This document shows positions 17,562-25,748 of a stretch of DNA of 64,000 nucleotides, one piece after another. The number at the start of each line of letters is the position of its first letter. Within the stretch, counting starts at the first letter, position 1. The stretch covers positions 930,001 to 994,000 of the forward strand of contig NZ_CP040443.1 in NCBI RefSeq assembly GCF_005843885.1. The letters are read 5' to 3'. Both the position numbers and the translations under genes were made by a program. The notes under the pieces are model-generated. The model worked only from the letters and a program-made list of their open reading frames with translations, was not told the origin of the DNA and did not search any database. This DNA comes from Escherichia sp. E4742 (lineage in GTDB: Bacteria > Pseudomonadota > Gammaproteobacteria > Enterobacterales > Enterobacteriaceae).

Positions 17562-18641
17562 TTACAGAACGTCGATCGCGTTCAGTTCCTGGAATGCTTT
17601 TTCCAGACGAGCGATCATCGAAGTCTGACCGGCACGCAGCCATACGCGCGGATCGTAGTATTTCTTGTTCGGCTGATCTTCGCCTTTCGGGTTGCCCAGC
17701 TGGCCCTGCAGGTAAGCTTCGTTCGCTTTGTAGTAGTTCAGAACACCTTCCCAGGTCGCCCATTGGGTGTCGGTATCGATGTTCATTTTAACTACACCGT
17801 AGCTTACGGAGTCTTTGATTTCCTGAGCAGTAGAACCGGAACCGCCGTGGAATACGAAGTTCAGGCTGTTGTGCGGCAGGTTGTGTTTCTTAGAAACATA
17901 TTCCTGAGAGTCGCGCAGGATGGTCGGAGTCAGAACAACGTTACCCGGCTTGTAAACACCGTGTACGTTACCAAAGGACGCAGCGATGGTGAAACGCGGG
18001 CTGATTTTGCTCAGCTCGGTGTATGCGTAATCAACGTCTTCCGGCTGGGTGTACAGTGCAGAAGCGTCCATGTGGCTGTTGTCCACGCCGTCTTCTTCAC
18101 CACCGGTGCAACCCAGTTCGATTTCCAGAGTCATGCCGATTTTGGACATGCGCTCCAGGTATTTAGAGCAGATTTCGATGTTCTCTTGCAGAGATTCTTC
18201 AGACAGGTCGATCATGTGAGAAGAGAACAGCGGCTTACCGGTAGCAGCGAAGTGTTTTTCACCCGCGTCCAGCAGACCGTCGATCCACGGCAGCAGTTTC
18301 TTCGCGCAGTGGTCGGTATGCAGGATAACCGGAACACCATAGTGTTCAGCCATCTGGTGAACGTGATGCGCACCAGAGATCGCCCCCAGGATAGCAGCGC
18401 CCTGCGGAACGTCAGATTTCACGCCTTTACCAGCGATAAAGGAAGCACCACCGTTGGAGAACTGAACGATAACCGGCGCTTTAACTTTAGCAGCGGTTTC
18501 CAGTACGGCGTTAATGGAGTCAGTACCGACGCAGTTTACTGCTGGCAGTGCGAAGTTGTTTTCTTTTGCTACCTGGAAAACTTTCTGTACGTCATCACCA
18601 GTGATTACGCCAGGTTTTACGAAATCAAAAATCTTAGACAT
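17562..18641 (-). CDS. fbaA: Fructose-bisphosphate aldolase, class II
   Basis: Zinc-dependent glycolytic aldolase splitting fructose 1,6-bisphosphate into dihydroxyacetone phosphate and glyceraldehyde 3-phosphate. The 359-residue product starts MSKIFDFVKPGVITGDDV. VILHTDHCAKKLLPWIDG carries catalytic Asp109 and zinc ligand His110; further zinc ligands lie in the SFGNVHG and FHGGSGST segments. It is last in the epd-pgk-fbaA operon, separated from pgk by about 214 bases that hold an ERIC element. Confidence 0.98.
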   Translation of the reverse strand: MSKIFDFVKPGVITGDDVQKVFQVAKENNFALPAVNCVGTDSINAVLETAAKVKAPVIVQFSNGGASFIAGKGVKSDVPQGAAILGAISGAHHVHQMAEHYGVPVILHTDHCAKKLLPWIDGLLDAGEKHFAATGKPLFSSHMIDLSEESLQENIEICSKYLERMSKIGMTLEIELGCTGGEEDGVDNSHMDASALYTQPEDVDYAYTELSKISPRFTIAASFGNVHGVYKPGNVVLTPTILRDSQEYVSKKHNLPHNSLNFVFHGGSGSTAQEIKDSVSYGVVKMNIDTDTQWATWEGVLNYYKANEAYLQGQLGNPKGEDQPNKKYYDPRVWLRAGQTSMIARLEKAFQELNAIDVL

Positions 18642-18668
18642 GTCTCTTGTCCTGTATCGTCGGGCCCT

Positions 18669-18793
18669 ATACTCGTCATATTTCAAGTTGCATGTGCTGC
18701 GTCTGCGTTCGCTCACCCCAGTCACTTACTTATGTAAGCTCCTGGGGATTCACTCTCTTGTCGCCTTCCTGCAACTCGAATTATTTAGAGTAT
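18669..18793. repeat. ERIC element in the pgk-fbaA gap
   Basis: An imperfect palindrome of about 125 bases whose core CTCACCCCAGTCACTTACTT and ATGTAAGCTCCTGGGG are the classic ERIC halves; the outer arms (TCAAGTTGCA and TGCAACTCGAA) pair too. It lies in a transcribed spacer between pgk and fbaA, so the transcript would carry a large hairpin. Another short hairpin (GGGCAGG / CCTGCCC) directly follows the pgk stop at about 18829-18846. Confidence 0.92.
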
Positions 18794-18855
18794 GAAAAAG
18801 TGCGTGCTCTAAAAGCGCGCTGCAACAAGGGCAGGTTTCCCTGCCCTGTGATTTT

Positions 18856-20019
18856 TTACTTCTTAGCGCGCTCTTCGAGCATCGCTACTGCAGGCAGTAC
18901 TTTACCTTCCACGAATTCGAGGAATGCGCCGCCGCCAGTGGAGATGTAGGAGATTTTGTCAGCAATGCCGAACAGGTCGATTGCTGCCAGAGTGTCGCCG
19001 CCGCCAGCGATGGAGAACGCTTCGCTGTCTGCGATAGCGTTAGCCACGATTTCAGTACCTTTGCGGAAGTTCGGGAATTCGAACACGCCAACCGGACCGT
19101 TCCACAGAATGGTTTTCGCATTCTTCAGGATTTCAGCCAGTTCCTGAGCGGAAGCATCACCGATATCCAGGATCTGCTCGTCAGCTTTCACGTCGTTAAC
19201 AGATTTCAGAGTAGCCGGAGCGGTTTCAGAGAACTCAGTCGCTACGCGAACATCAGACGGAACCGGGATGTTGCAGGTGGTCAGCAGACGTTTTGCTTCG
19301 TCAACCAGGTCAGCTTCGTACAGGGATTTACCCACATCGTGGCCTTGTGCCGCGATAAAGGTGTTAGCGATACCACCACCAACGATCAGCTGGTCAGCGA
19401 TTTTAGACAGGGAGTCCAGAACGGTCAGTTTGGTAGATACTTTAGAACCACCAACGATAGCCACCATCGGGCGAGCAGGTTCTTTCAGTGCTTTACCCAG
19501 CGCGTCCAGTTCAGCTGCCAGCAGCGGGCCTGCGCACGCAACATCAGCGAATTTACCGATACCGTGAGTAGAAGCTTGCGCGCGGTGAGCAGTACCGAAT
19601 GCGTCCATTACGAACACGTCACACAGTGCAGCGTATTTTTTGGACAGGGTTTCGTCGTCTTTCTTCTCGCCTTTGTTGAAGCGAACGTTTTCCAGAACAA
19701 CCAGTTCACCTTCAGCAACGTCAACGCCGTCGAGGTAATCTTTAACCAGACGAACCGGGTTAGACAGTTTGTCTTTCAGGTAGTTAACAACCGGCAGCAG
19801 AGAGAATTCTTCGTTGTACTCGCCTTCGGTAGGACGACCCAGGTGGGAAGTTACCATCACTTTCGCGCCTTGTTTCAGGGCCAGTTCGATGGTCGGCAGA
19901 GAAGCACGGATACGCGCGTCGCTGGTTACTTTCCCGTCTTTTACTGGTACGTTCAGATCCGCACGGATAAATACACGTTTCCCAGCAAGATCCAGATCGG
20001 TCATCTTAATTACAGACAT
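18856..20019 (-). CDS. pgk: Phosphoglycerate kinase
   Basis: Glycolytic enzyme transferring phosphate from 1,3-bisphosphoglycerate to ADP. The 387-residue product starts [20 protein letters not shown] after GAGAGGATTC. The family signature [18 protein letters not shown] is at residues about 14-31, the substrate Arg/His region in [13 protein letters not shown] near 60, and the nucleotide-binding glycine-rich segment [11 protein letters not shown] near 340. It lies between epd (49 bases upstream) and fbaA, in one operon. Confidence 0.98.
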
Positions 20020-20068
20020 GGTGAATCCTCTCGTTGATTCTAAAAGTTTTGCAGACGCTGCTTGCGTC

Positions 20069-21088
20069 TTACCTGAAAGCAACAGTAGCCATAGCTAACG
20101 TCGTGTCGAGCATTCGGTTAGCAAAGCCCCATTCGTTATCGCACCAGACCAACGTTTTGATCAGGTGTGCGCCACTGACCCGAGTTTGGGTGCCATCGAC
20201 AATGGCACTGTGCGGATCGTGGTTAAAATCTACAGAGACCAACGGTAATTCCGTATAGTCAACTATACCATGAAATGCACCTTGTGCTGCTTTTTGCAGC
20301 AACAGGTTGACTTCATTGGCTTTTACTGGTTTCTTCACCGTCACGCTTAAATCGATTGCCGTCACATTTATGGTTGGCACACGTACCGCAATCGCTTCAA
20401 AGCGATCGTTAAATTGCGGAAAAAATCGTGTGATACCCGCGGCCAGTTTGGTATCGACCGGAATAATCGACTGACTGGCTGCCCGGGTGCGGCGCAGGTC
20501 AGGATGGTACGCATCAATAACCTGTTGATCGTGCATGGCGGAGTGAATTGTGGTCACAGTGCCGGACTCAATACCGTACGCATCATCCAACAATTTGATG
20601 ACAGGAATTATGCAATTCGTGGTACAGGAAGCGTTAGAAACGATGCGGTGTTCTGCACGAAGTTGATCCTGATTGACGCCGTAAACAACGGTCGCGTCGA
20701 GATCGTTACTGCCAGGATGTGAAAAGAGCACTTTTTTGGCCCCGGCGGCAATGTGCGCTTCGCCATGCTCGCGGGTGCCATATACGCCGGTGCAGTCGAG
20801 AACCACATCAACGCCTAGTTCACGCCAGGGAAGCGATTGCAGTGAACGTTCATGCAATACGCGAATGGCATCATCACCAACAAAAAGTTGATCACGTTCC
20901 TCACGGACTTCCCATGCAAAACGGCCATGACTGGTGTCATATTTCAACAAATGCGCCATGCCCGCAGCATCCGCCAGTTCGTTGATTGCCACCACGGTAA
21001 TTTCCGCACGGCGTCCTGATTCATACAAAGCACGAACCACATTACGCCCGATGCGACCGAAGCCATTTATCGCTACGCGTACGGTCAT
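20069..21088 (-). CDS. epd: D-erythrose-4-phosphate dehydrogenase
   Basis: NAD-dependent oxidation of erythrose 4-phosphate to 4-phosphoerythronate, first step of de novo pyridoxal phosphate synthesis. The 339-residue protein is a GapA paralogue: Rossmann motif [15 protein letters not shown] at residues 7-21 and the catalytic cysteine in [14 protein letters not shown] near 155. It leads the epd-pgk-fbaA operon. A Cra-type palindrome lies about 125 bases upstream of the start codon. Confidence 0.98.
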
Positions 21089-21210
21089 AGATCTCCTGCA
21101 AGGCTTTCCCTGAGCAAATTTGCCAGACAGAGTAATCCAGCAAATCGTTCGGGGAAACCTTACCTGTCGCAAACTGCGACTGATTGGTTAATTGTCGAAC
21201 ATTTAATCGA

Positions 21211-21224
21211 CTGAAACGCTTCAG
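21211..21224. promoter_or_regulatory. Cra (FruR) operator upstream of epd
   Basis: CTGAAACGCTTCAG is close to the Cra palindrome TGAAACGTTTCA. Cra and CRP control of the epd promoter is established knowledge. The whole gap 21089-21459 (371 bases) separates epd from the divergent PPC/ECF cluster; apart from this operator I see only unassigned promoter sequence in it, ending with the ribosome site GGAG before the ATG at 21460. Confidence 0.65.
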
Positions 21225-21459
21225 CTAGGATAAGCGAAACATGGAATAAAAGGAATGATTGTCCAGTCAAAGAAGACAATTATCTGACTTGCGTCACGTT
21301 TTCCGGCCTGATGCGTTGGAATTTATTCCACTTTGCAGAATCACGAATAAGCGTAGCAAAATCTTTTCGTTGTGCCGTCACAAACCCTGACTTATATCAG
21401 AATATGACTGATGCAGCGTCGATATTATCCGCAATACGTCCGAGTTTCGGAGTACTCCA

Positions 21460-21891
21460 ATGATAACATTGCCCTACCCTTATTCTTCCTCCGCACGCTT
21501 TTACGCGCTGCGCCTGCTCCCCGGGCAGGAAGTTCTCTCCCAATTACGCGCCTTCGCGCAGCAACAACAACTCCACGCCGCGTGGATTGCAGGTTGTACC
21601 GGCAGTCTGACTGACGTTGCCTTACGCTATGCCGGGCAAGAAAACACGGCCCTACTAAGCGGTAAGTTCGAAGTGATCGCACTGAACGGCACGCTGGAAC
21701 ACACTGGCGAGCATCTTCATCTCTGCGTTTCTGACCCACGCGGCGCGATGCTTGGCGGCCACATGATGCCTGGCTGTACCGTACGCACCACGCTTGAACT
21801 GGTGATCGGCAGCCTTGAGGAACTGGCTTTTAGCCGCCAACCTTGCGCGCTTTCTGGTTACGACGAGTTGCATATTTCCCCCGTTAAATAA
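21460..21891 (+). CDS. PPC (DUF296)-domain protein, first gene of ECF cluster
   Basis: A 143-residue protein that is a single PPC (plants and prokaryotes conserved, DUF296) domain. The conserved block GTLEHTGEHLHLCVSDPRGA, then MLGGHMMPGC, has the family's histidines, which form a metal-binding trimer in solved bacterial members. In plants the domain is fused to AT-hooks, hence the frequent label DNA-binding protein, but no DNA-binding segment is present here. It begins with GGAG at good spacing and precedes an ECF transporter by 22 bases, so its role is probably linked to the transported compound. To my memory K-12 lacks this cluster, while Salmonella has a similar one between epd and yggC. 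Confidence 0.85.
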   Translation: MITLPYPYSSSARFYALRLLPGQEVLSQLRAFAQQQQLHAAWIAGCTGSLTDVALRYAGQENTALLSGKFEVIALNGTLEHTGEHLHLCVSDPRGAMLGGHMMPGCTVRTTLELVIGSLEELAFSRQPCALSGYDELHISPVK

Positions 21892-21913
21892 CTATTTTCA
21901 GAGAGGTTTTCTT

Positions 21914-22492
21914 ATGGCGCGTCGCCACTTTTCCAGTCAGGCACTGGTGTTGATCGTTATCTCTATCGCCATCAATATGATCGGCGGGCAACTGGCCAGC
22001 ATGGTTAAATTACCTATTTTCCTCGACTCAATCGGTACGCTCATTAGCGCGGTACTACTTGGCCCGGTTATTGGCATGTTGACCGGCTTACTGACCAATT
22101 TACTTTGGGGATTGCTAACCGACCCGATCGCCGCTGCATTTGCTCCCGTGGCAATGGTTATTGGTCTGGTCGCAGGTTGGCTGGCGCGGGCGGGTTGGTT
22201 TCGCACTCTGCCGAAAGTCATTGTCAGCGGCGTGATTATTACCCTGGCGGTCACAGTCGTCGCTGTGCCGCTACGTACTGCGCTGTTCGGCGGCGTGACA
22301 GGAAGCGGGGCCGATTTGTTCGTTGCCTGGATGCACTCAATGGGGCAAAACCTGGTGGAGTCGGTGGCGATAACGGTAATGGGCGCGAACCTGGTCGACA
22401 AAATTCTCACGGCGGTGATTGTCTGGCTTTTGCTCCGACAGTTGCCGATTCGCACCACGCGGCATTTCCCGGCAATGGCAGCCGTGCGCTAA
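21914..22492 (+). CDS. ECF transporter substrate-binding S component
   Basis: A 192-residue integral membrane protein with five or six predicted helices, preceded by GAGAGG. LVLIVISIAINMIGGQLASM begins the first helix; LPIFLDSIGTLISAVLLGP and GMLTGLLTNLLWGLLTDP resemble the riboflavin-type and related S-component families (ECF-ribofla_trS/YpdP-like). The substrate cannot be read from the sequence. The stop codon abuts the start of the T component, and ATPase genes follow, so this is the specificity subunit of a dedicated (group I) ECF transporter. Confidence 0.85.
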   Translation: MARRHFSSQALVLIVISIAINMIGGQLASMVKLPIFLDSIGTLISAVLLGPVIGMLTGLLTNLLWGLLTDPIAAAFAPVAMVIGLVAGWLARAGWFRTLPKVIVSGVIITLAVTVVAVPLRTALFGGVTGSGADLFVAWMHSMGQNLVESVAITVMGANLVDKILTAVIVWLLLRQLPIRTTRHFPAMAAVR

Positions 22493-23200
22493 ATGCATCC
22501 GTTTACATCCTTAACGCTGTGGGCGCTGGCGGCCTGCACCACGCTTATCCTGCCCACACAGACAATATTGCCAGTCTATAGCGCGGCGACCTTTCTCTGC
22601 CTTGTCGCGTTAAAGGCCACGCGACGGCGGGCAAAATATGTCTCCTGGCTGATGTTCTCGCTGGGGGCCGGGCTGTGGCTGGTGCACGGCGGCTGGCTGA
22701 CAGAATGGCTTAGCGGCACGCCGCGTTCGCCGGAGCGTTGGACGTATGCCATTACGCTCTGGTTGAGGATTCTGGCTATCGTTTCAACCTCACAGTTGTG
22801 GATGCAATTCGTCCCCGTGCAACGTTTTATCCGCGCTCTGTTTGCTTCTCGCCTGCCGCCGGGCGTCGCTTATCTGTTCGCTGGGCCGTTATTGGTCGTC
22901 GAGCAATTAAAACGGCAATTAGCGATTATTCATGAAGCACAGCGTGCGCGCGGCGTGCCGCTGGATGAGAGCTGGTATCAGCGTTTACGTGCGATGCCCG
23001 CGTTAATTATTCCGCTAACACACAATGCGCTTAACGATCTAGCTGTCCGTGGTGCGGCGCTGGATATGCGGGCATTTCGGATCCACAACCGGCGCACTAC
23101 GTTATGGGCACCACCTGACAGTAACCTGGAAAAAGTGGCGCGTTACACCATGATATTGCTAATGCTGGCAGAATTCGGAGTGTGGCTATGGTTACGTTAG
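22493..23200 (+). CDS. ECF transporter transmembrane T component (CbiQ/EcfT family)
   Basis: A 235-residue membrane protein with predicted helices near residues 8-40, 50-72, 85-105 and the C terminus. The two cytoplasmic coupling motifs typical of EcfT/CbiQ are visible as HEAQRARGVPLDE (about 148-160) and LAVRGAALDMRAF (about 183-195), each with the Ala-Arg-Gly type core that docks into the ATPases. It starts immediately after the S-component stop and overlaps the first ATPase by 13 bases, indicating coupled translation. Confidence 0.87.
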   Translation: MHPFTSLTLWALAACTTLILPTQTILPVYSAATFLCLVALKATRRRAKYVSWLMFSLGAGLWLVHGGWLTEWLSGTPRSPERWTYAITLWLRILAIVSTSQLWMQFVPVQRFIRALFASRLPPGVAYLFAGPLLVVEQLKRQLAIIHEAQRARGVPLDESWYQRLRAMPALIIPLTHNALNDLAVRGAALDMRAFRIHNRRTTLWAPPDSNLEKVARYTMILLMLAEFGVWLWLR

Positions 23201-23865
23201 AACAGTTTCGCTATTGCCCGACACACTCAACAAATCCTCCGTTCTGTTATGACTTTCACTATGCCAAACCGGGGATGGTCGCCATCTTTGGTGATAACGG
23301 CAGTGGCAAAAGTACGCTGGCGCAACTGATGGCGGGCTGGTATCCGGACTTTCTGCCAGGAGAGGTTGCTGGCACGGGGACGCTTCTCGGTACGCCCATT
23401 GGACAGATCCCGCTCAATGAGCAATCCGCCACTACCCAGCTCGTCCAGCAATCGCCCTATTTGCAACTCTCCGGTTGTACCTTTAGCGTGGAGGAAGAAG
23501 TTGCCTTTGGGCCAGAAAATCTGTGTCTTGCTGAAGCAGAGATTATGGCGCGGATTGATGCCGCCCTGACTCTGACCGAGTGCCAGCCGTTGCGCCATCG
23601 CCACCCGGCAACGCTCTCCGGCGGAGAGACTCAGCGCGTGGTCATCGCCTGCGCCATCGCGATGCAGCCAAAACTATTAATTCTTGATGAAGCCTTTAGC
23701 CGCCTGACGCCGCAGGCCAGCAAAATGCTGTTGCAGCGCTTACAACACTGGGCGCTTGAACGTGGTTCGCTGATTATTCTTTTTGAACGTCATCGCACGC
23801 CTTTCCTGAACTACTGCCAGCAGGCGTGGCACCTGCAAAACGGAGCGATCCAGCCATTATGTTAA
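23188..23865 (+). CDS. ECF transporter ATPase 1 (canonical signature, unusual H-loop)
   Basis: A 225-residue ABC ATPase. I use the ATG at 23188, with CGGAG seven bases before it, rather than the GTG two codons upstream. Walker A is GDNGSGKST (35-43), Q-loop LVQQSP (85-90), signature LSGGETQR (143-150), Walker B LLILDEAF (163-170). The H-loop position reads ILFERHRTP (197-205), where the usual histidine aligns with Arg and a His is one residue later; the D-loop SRLTPQ also lacks the Asp. It overlaps the T component and the second ATPase. Confidence 0.88.
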   Translation: MVTLEQFRYCPTHSTNPPFCYDFHYAKPGMVAIFGDNGSGKSTLAQLMAGWYPDFLPGEVAGTGTLLGTPIGQIPLNEQSATTQLVQQSPYLQLSGCTFSVEEEVAFGPENLCLAEAEIMARIDAALTLTECQPLRHRHPATLSGGETQRVVIACAIAMQPKLLILDEAFSRLTPQASKMLLQRLQHWALERGSLIILFERHRTPFLNYCQQAWHLQNGAIQPLC

Positions 23866-24536
23866 CGTTAAATCAGGTAACTTATCGCTGGCCAGGCGCG
23901 GTAACGGATTGTCTTTGCGACATTTCTCTGCAACTCAAACAAGGTGAATGGTTGGCGCTGACCGGCGACAATGGCGCTGGGAAATCGACGTTGTTGCGGA
24001 TAATGGCAGGTCTTCTTACGCCCACAGCTGGTACGGTTATGCTGCAACAACAGGCGATGAAAAACCTGAAAAACCGCCAGCGCTCGGCAAACATTGGCGT
24101 ACTGTTTCAGGAAGCGGAAAACCAGCTTTTTCACAGCACCGTCGCCGACGAGATCGCATTTGGTTTGAAACTGCAAAGATGCCCGGCGGACCAAATCACT
24201 CAACGTACCAATGCTGCCCTGCAATGCTGTCAGTTAGCAGATGTTGCCAGTGCGCATCCGTTAGATCTGCATAGTGCGCAGCGACGGATGGTCGCCGTCG
24301 CCTGCCTGGAAGCACTCTCTCCGCCACTATTGCTACTGGACGAGCCGAGTCGGGATTTTGACGAAAATTGGTTGAGCGTGTTTGAAAGCTGGCTGGAAAA
24401 GTGCCGCCAGCGAGGCACGAGCGTCGTAGCAATCAGTCATGACGCCGCATTTACCCGGCGTCATTTCTCTCGTGTGGTGCGACTGGAAGATGGTGTAATC
24501 AGGAACGTTAATCCACCAGACGATATTCACCCGTAG
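23859..24536 (+). CDS. ECF transporter ATPase 2 (degenerate signature motif)
   Basis: A 225-residue ABC ATPase whose ATG overlaps the end of ATPase 1. Walker A is GDNGAGKST (36-44), Q-loop GVLFQEAENQLF (80-91), Walker B LLLLDEPS (157-164) and a normal H-loop AISHD (191-195). The signature that should be LSGGQ reads LDLHSAQRRM (135-144). The gene's 3' end overlaps the convergent yggC by 29 bases. Together with ATPase 1 it would form a heterodimer with one consensus and one degenerate ATP site. Confidence 0.88.
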   Translation: MLTLNQVTYRWPGAVTDCLCDISLQLKQGEWLALTGDNGAGKSTLLRIMAGLLTPTAGTVMLQQQAMKNLKNRQRSANIGVLFQEAENQLFHSTVADEIAFGLKLQRCPADQITQRTNAALQCCQLADVASAHPLDLHSAQRRMVAVACLEALSPPLLLLDEPSRDFDENWLSVFESWLEKCRQRGTSVVAISHDAAFTRRHFSRVVRLEDGVIRNVNPPDDIHP

Positions 24537-25221
24537 CGGTCATCATTAAGATCAAATTTGCCGGCAGACTCTCTTCAAGCACCCGGCGAACATTCGGCCC
24601 GTCGGTACGGTCATAAAAAGCTTCTGCGTCTGCCAGCGATAACCCTCCCGCCAGCTTGCGCCCCACCAGCCGTTCCCGCAACGCAGTAGCTGGCGCGTTG
24701 ATAAAGATCGAGAAATCACAAAATTGCGCAAGCTGGCACCACTTCTCGTCGTCCAGCAACAACCAGTTTCCTTCGACGATGACGAGAGGTGCGGTAACGT
24801 GCAACGCATCTTCAACAGGATCATGCTTTTGTCGATCGTACTGCGGCCACGTACAATCCCCTTCCACTACCTGGCGCAGATTTTCCGCCAGTTTCGCAAC
24901 GTCGAATGTCTCTGGTGCGCCTTTGAAGGGGCGCAATTGATGCGCATCCAGCCAGCTATTGTAATGGTGAAAACCATCCATCGGGAGCGTCTGGATAGCG
25001 GGTAATTCAGGGTCTTGTTGCGCGAGATATTCCCAGAAGGTAGTTAATGTAGATTTACCCGTCCCCGGCGGAGCGCAAAGAAAAACCACCGTACGTCGCT
25101 GCGGATTTACCGCCTGTAAGGCCGCCAGCATACGCAGTAGCGGTTTATGAACATTCTCAATTTCATCATCAGAGTACTGCGCCTGTACCTTTAGTCCATT
25201 CACCGTCAGTTCGATTTTCAC
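24508..25221 (-). CDS. yggC: YggC, P-loop kinase-like protein (PanK/uridine kinase-like fold)
   Basis: A 237-residue putative small-molecule kinase with Walker A CAPPGTGKSTLT near residue 50 and the kinase motif LPMDGFHHYN near 80; the later VIVEGNWLLLDD resembles pantothenate/uridine/fructose kinase-type folds. The start is GTG, overlapping the yggD stop (GTGA). It is last in the yggP-yggF / yggD-yggC run alongside a PTS, so a sugar or sugar-alcohol phosphorylating role is plausible, but the substrate is not known from the sequence. Confidence 0.92.
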   Translation of the reverse strand: MKIELTVNGLKVQAQYSDDEIENVHKPLLRMLAALQAVNPQRRTVVFLCAPPGTGKSTLTTFWEYLAQQDPELPAIQTLPMDGFHHYNSWLDAHQLRPFKGAPETFDVAKLAENLRQVVEGDCTWPQYDRQKHDPVEDALHVTAPLVIVEGNWLLLDDEKWCQLAQFCDFSIFINAPATALRERLVGRKLAGGLSLADAEAFYDRTDGPNVRRVLEESLPANLILMMTATGEYRLVD

Positions 25222-25727
25222 GGCGTTAATTCCTTTAAAGTTGTCGTTACTGCCAGCGTCAGCGCCGTTTTGACCATCCCGCTAAAACGCGCCTCTGACC
25301 AGATGGCGAAATCGGCGAACTTCATCGCTTTTAACGCATCGTAGAGCGTCGCATTGCGAGTTATACTGTTGACATTGCTGATAAAATCCCAGGTTATATC
25401 ATCGGTAAATCCGGGCGTTTCATCCTGTTCGTTCAGGTAATGCCAGTACTGGGAAAAGTGCGTGATATCGGCATACAGCCATTTATCCATTTTCCCCAGC
25501 GCATAAATCAAACGCAGCGCAACATCAATATCGTCAAGCGGGCCGCTTTGGGCGAGTAACGGCTTCACTGCATATTCGACGATCTCTTCATCGTTATCGA
25601 CAAACAGCGACGGCAGAAACTGGCGTATCCCCTGGAGCAAAATAGAATGCGCAGTTTTCATAAATGAAAATAAATTGTCCTGTGCATCCAGTTGCTCAAG
25701 CACATCATCTTCTGTCAGCGTCGCCAT
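25218..25727 (-). CDS. yggD: YggD, MtlR-family regulator-like protein
   Basis: A 169-residue all-helical protein of the MtlR (mannitol operon repressor) family, with no helix-turn-helix motif visible; MtlR acts without an obvious DNA-binding domain. The conserved core includes GPLDDIDVALRLIYALGKM (about 80-98). It is coupled to yggC by a 4-base overlap and follows yggF, in a cluster with a mannitol-type PTS (cmtAB), consistent with a regulatory role in that cluster. Confidence 0.92.
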   Translation of the reverse strand: MATLTEDDVLEQLDAQDNLFSFMKTAHSILLQGIRQFLPSLFVDNDEEIVEYAVKPLLAQSGPLDDIDVALRLIYALGKMDKWLYADITHFSQYWHYLNEQDETPGFTDDITWDFISNVNSITRNATLYDALKAMKFADFAIWSEARFSGMVKTALTLAVTTTLKELTP

Positions 25728-25748
25728 TCGTCTTCCGATAGATCACCA

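Noticed and set aside
17763..18737. 324-codon open frame on the plus strand
   Set aside because: Antisense shadow of fbaA, a highly expressed gene with strong codon bias.
19339..20037. 232-codon open frame on the plus strand
   Set aside because: Antisense to pgk; no start signal and no recognisable product.
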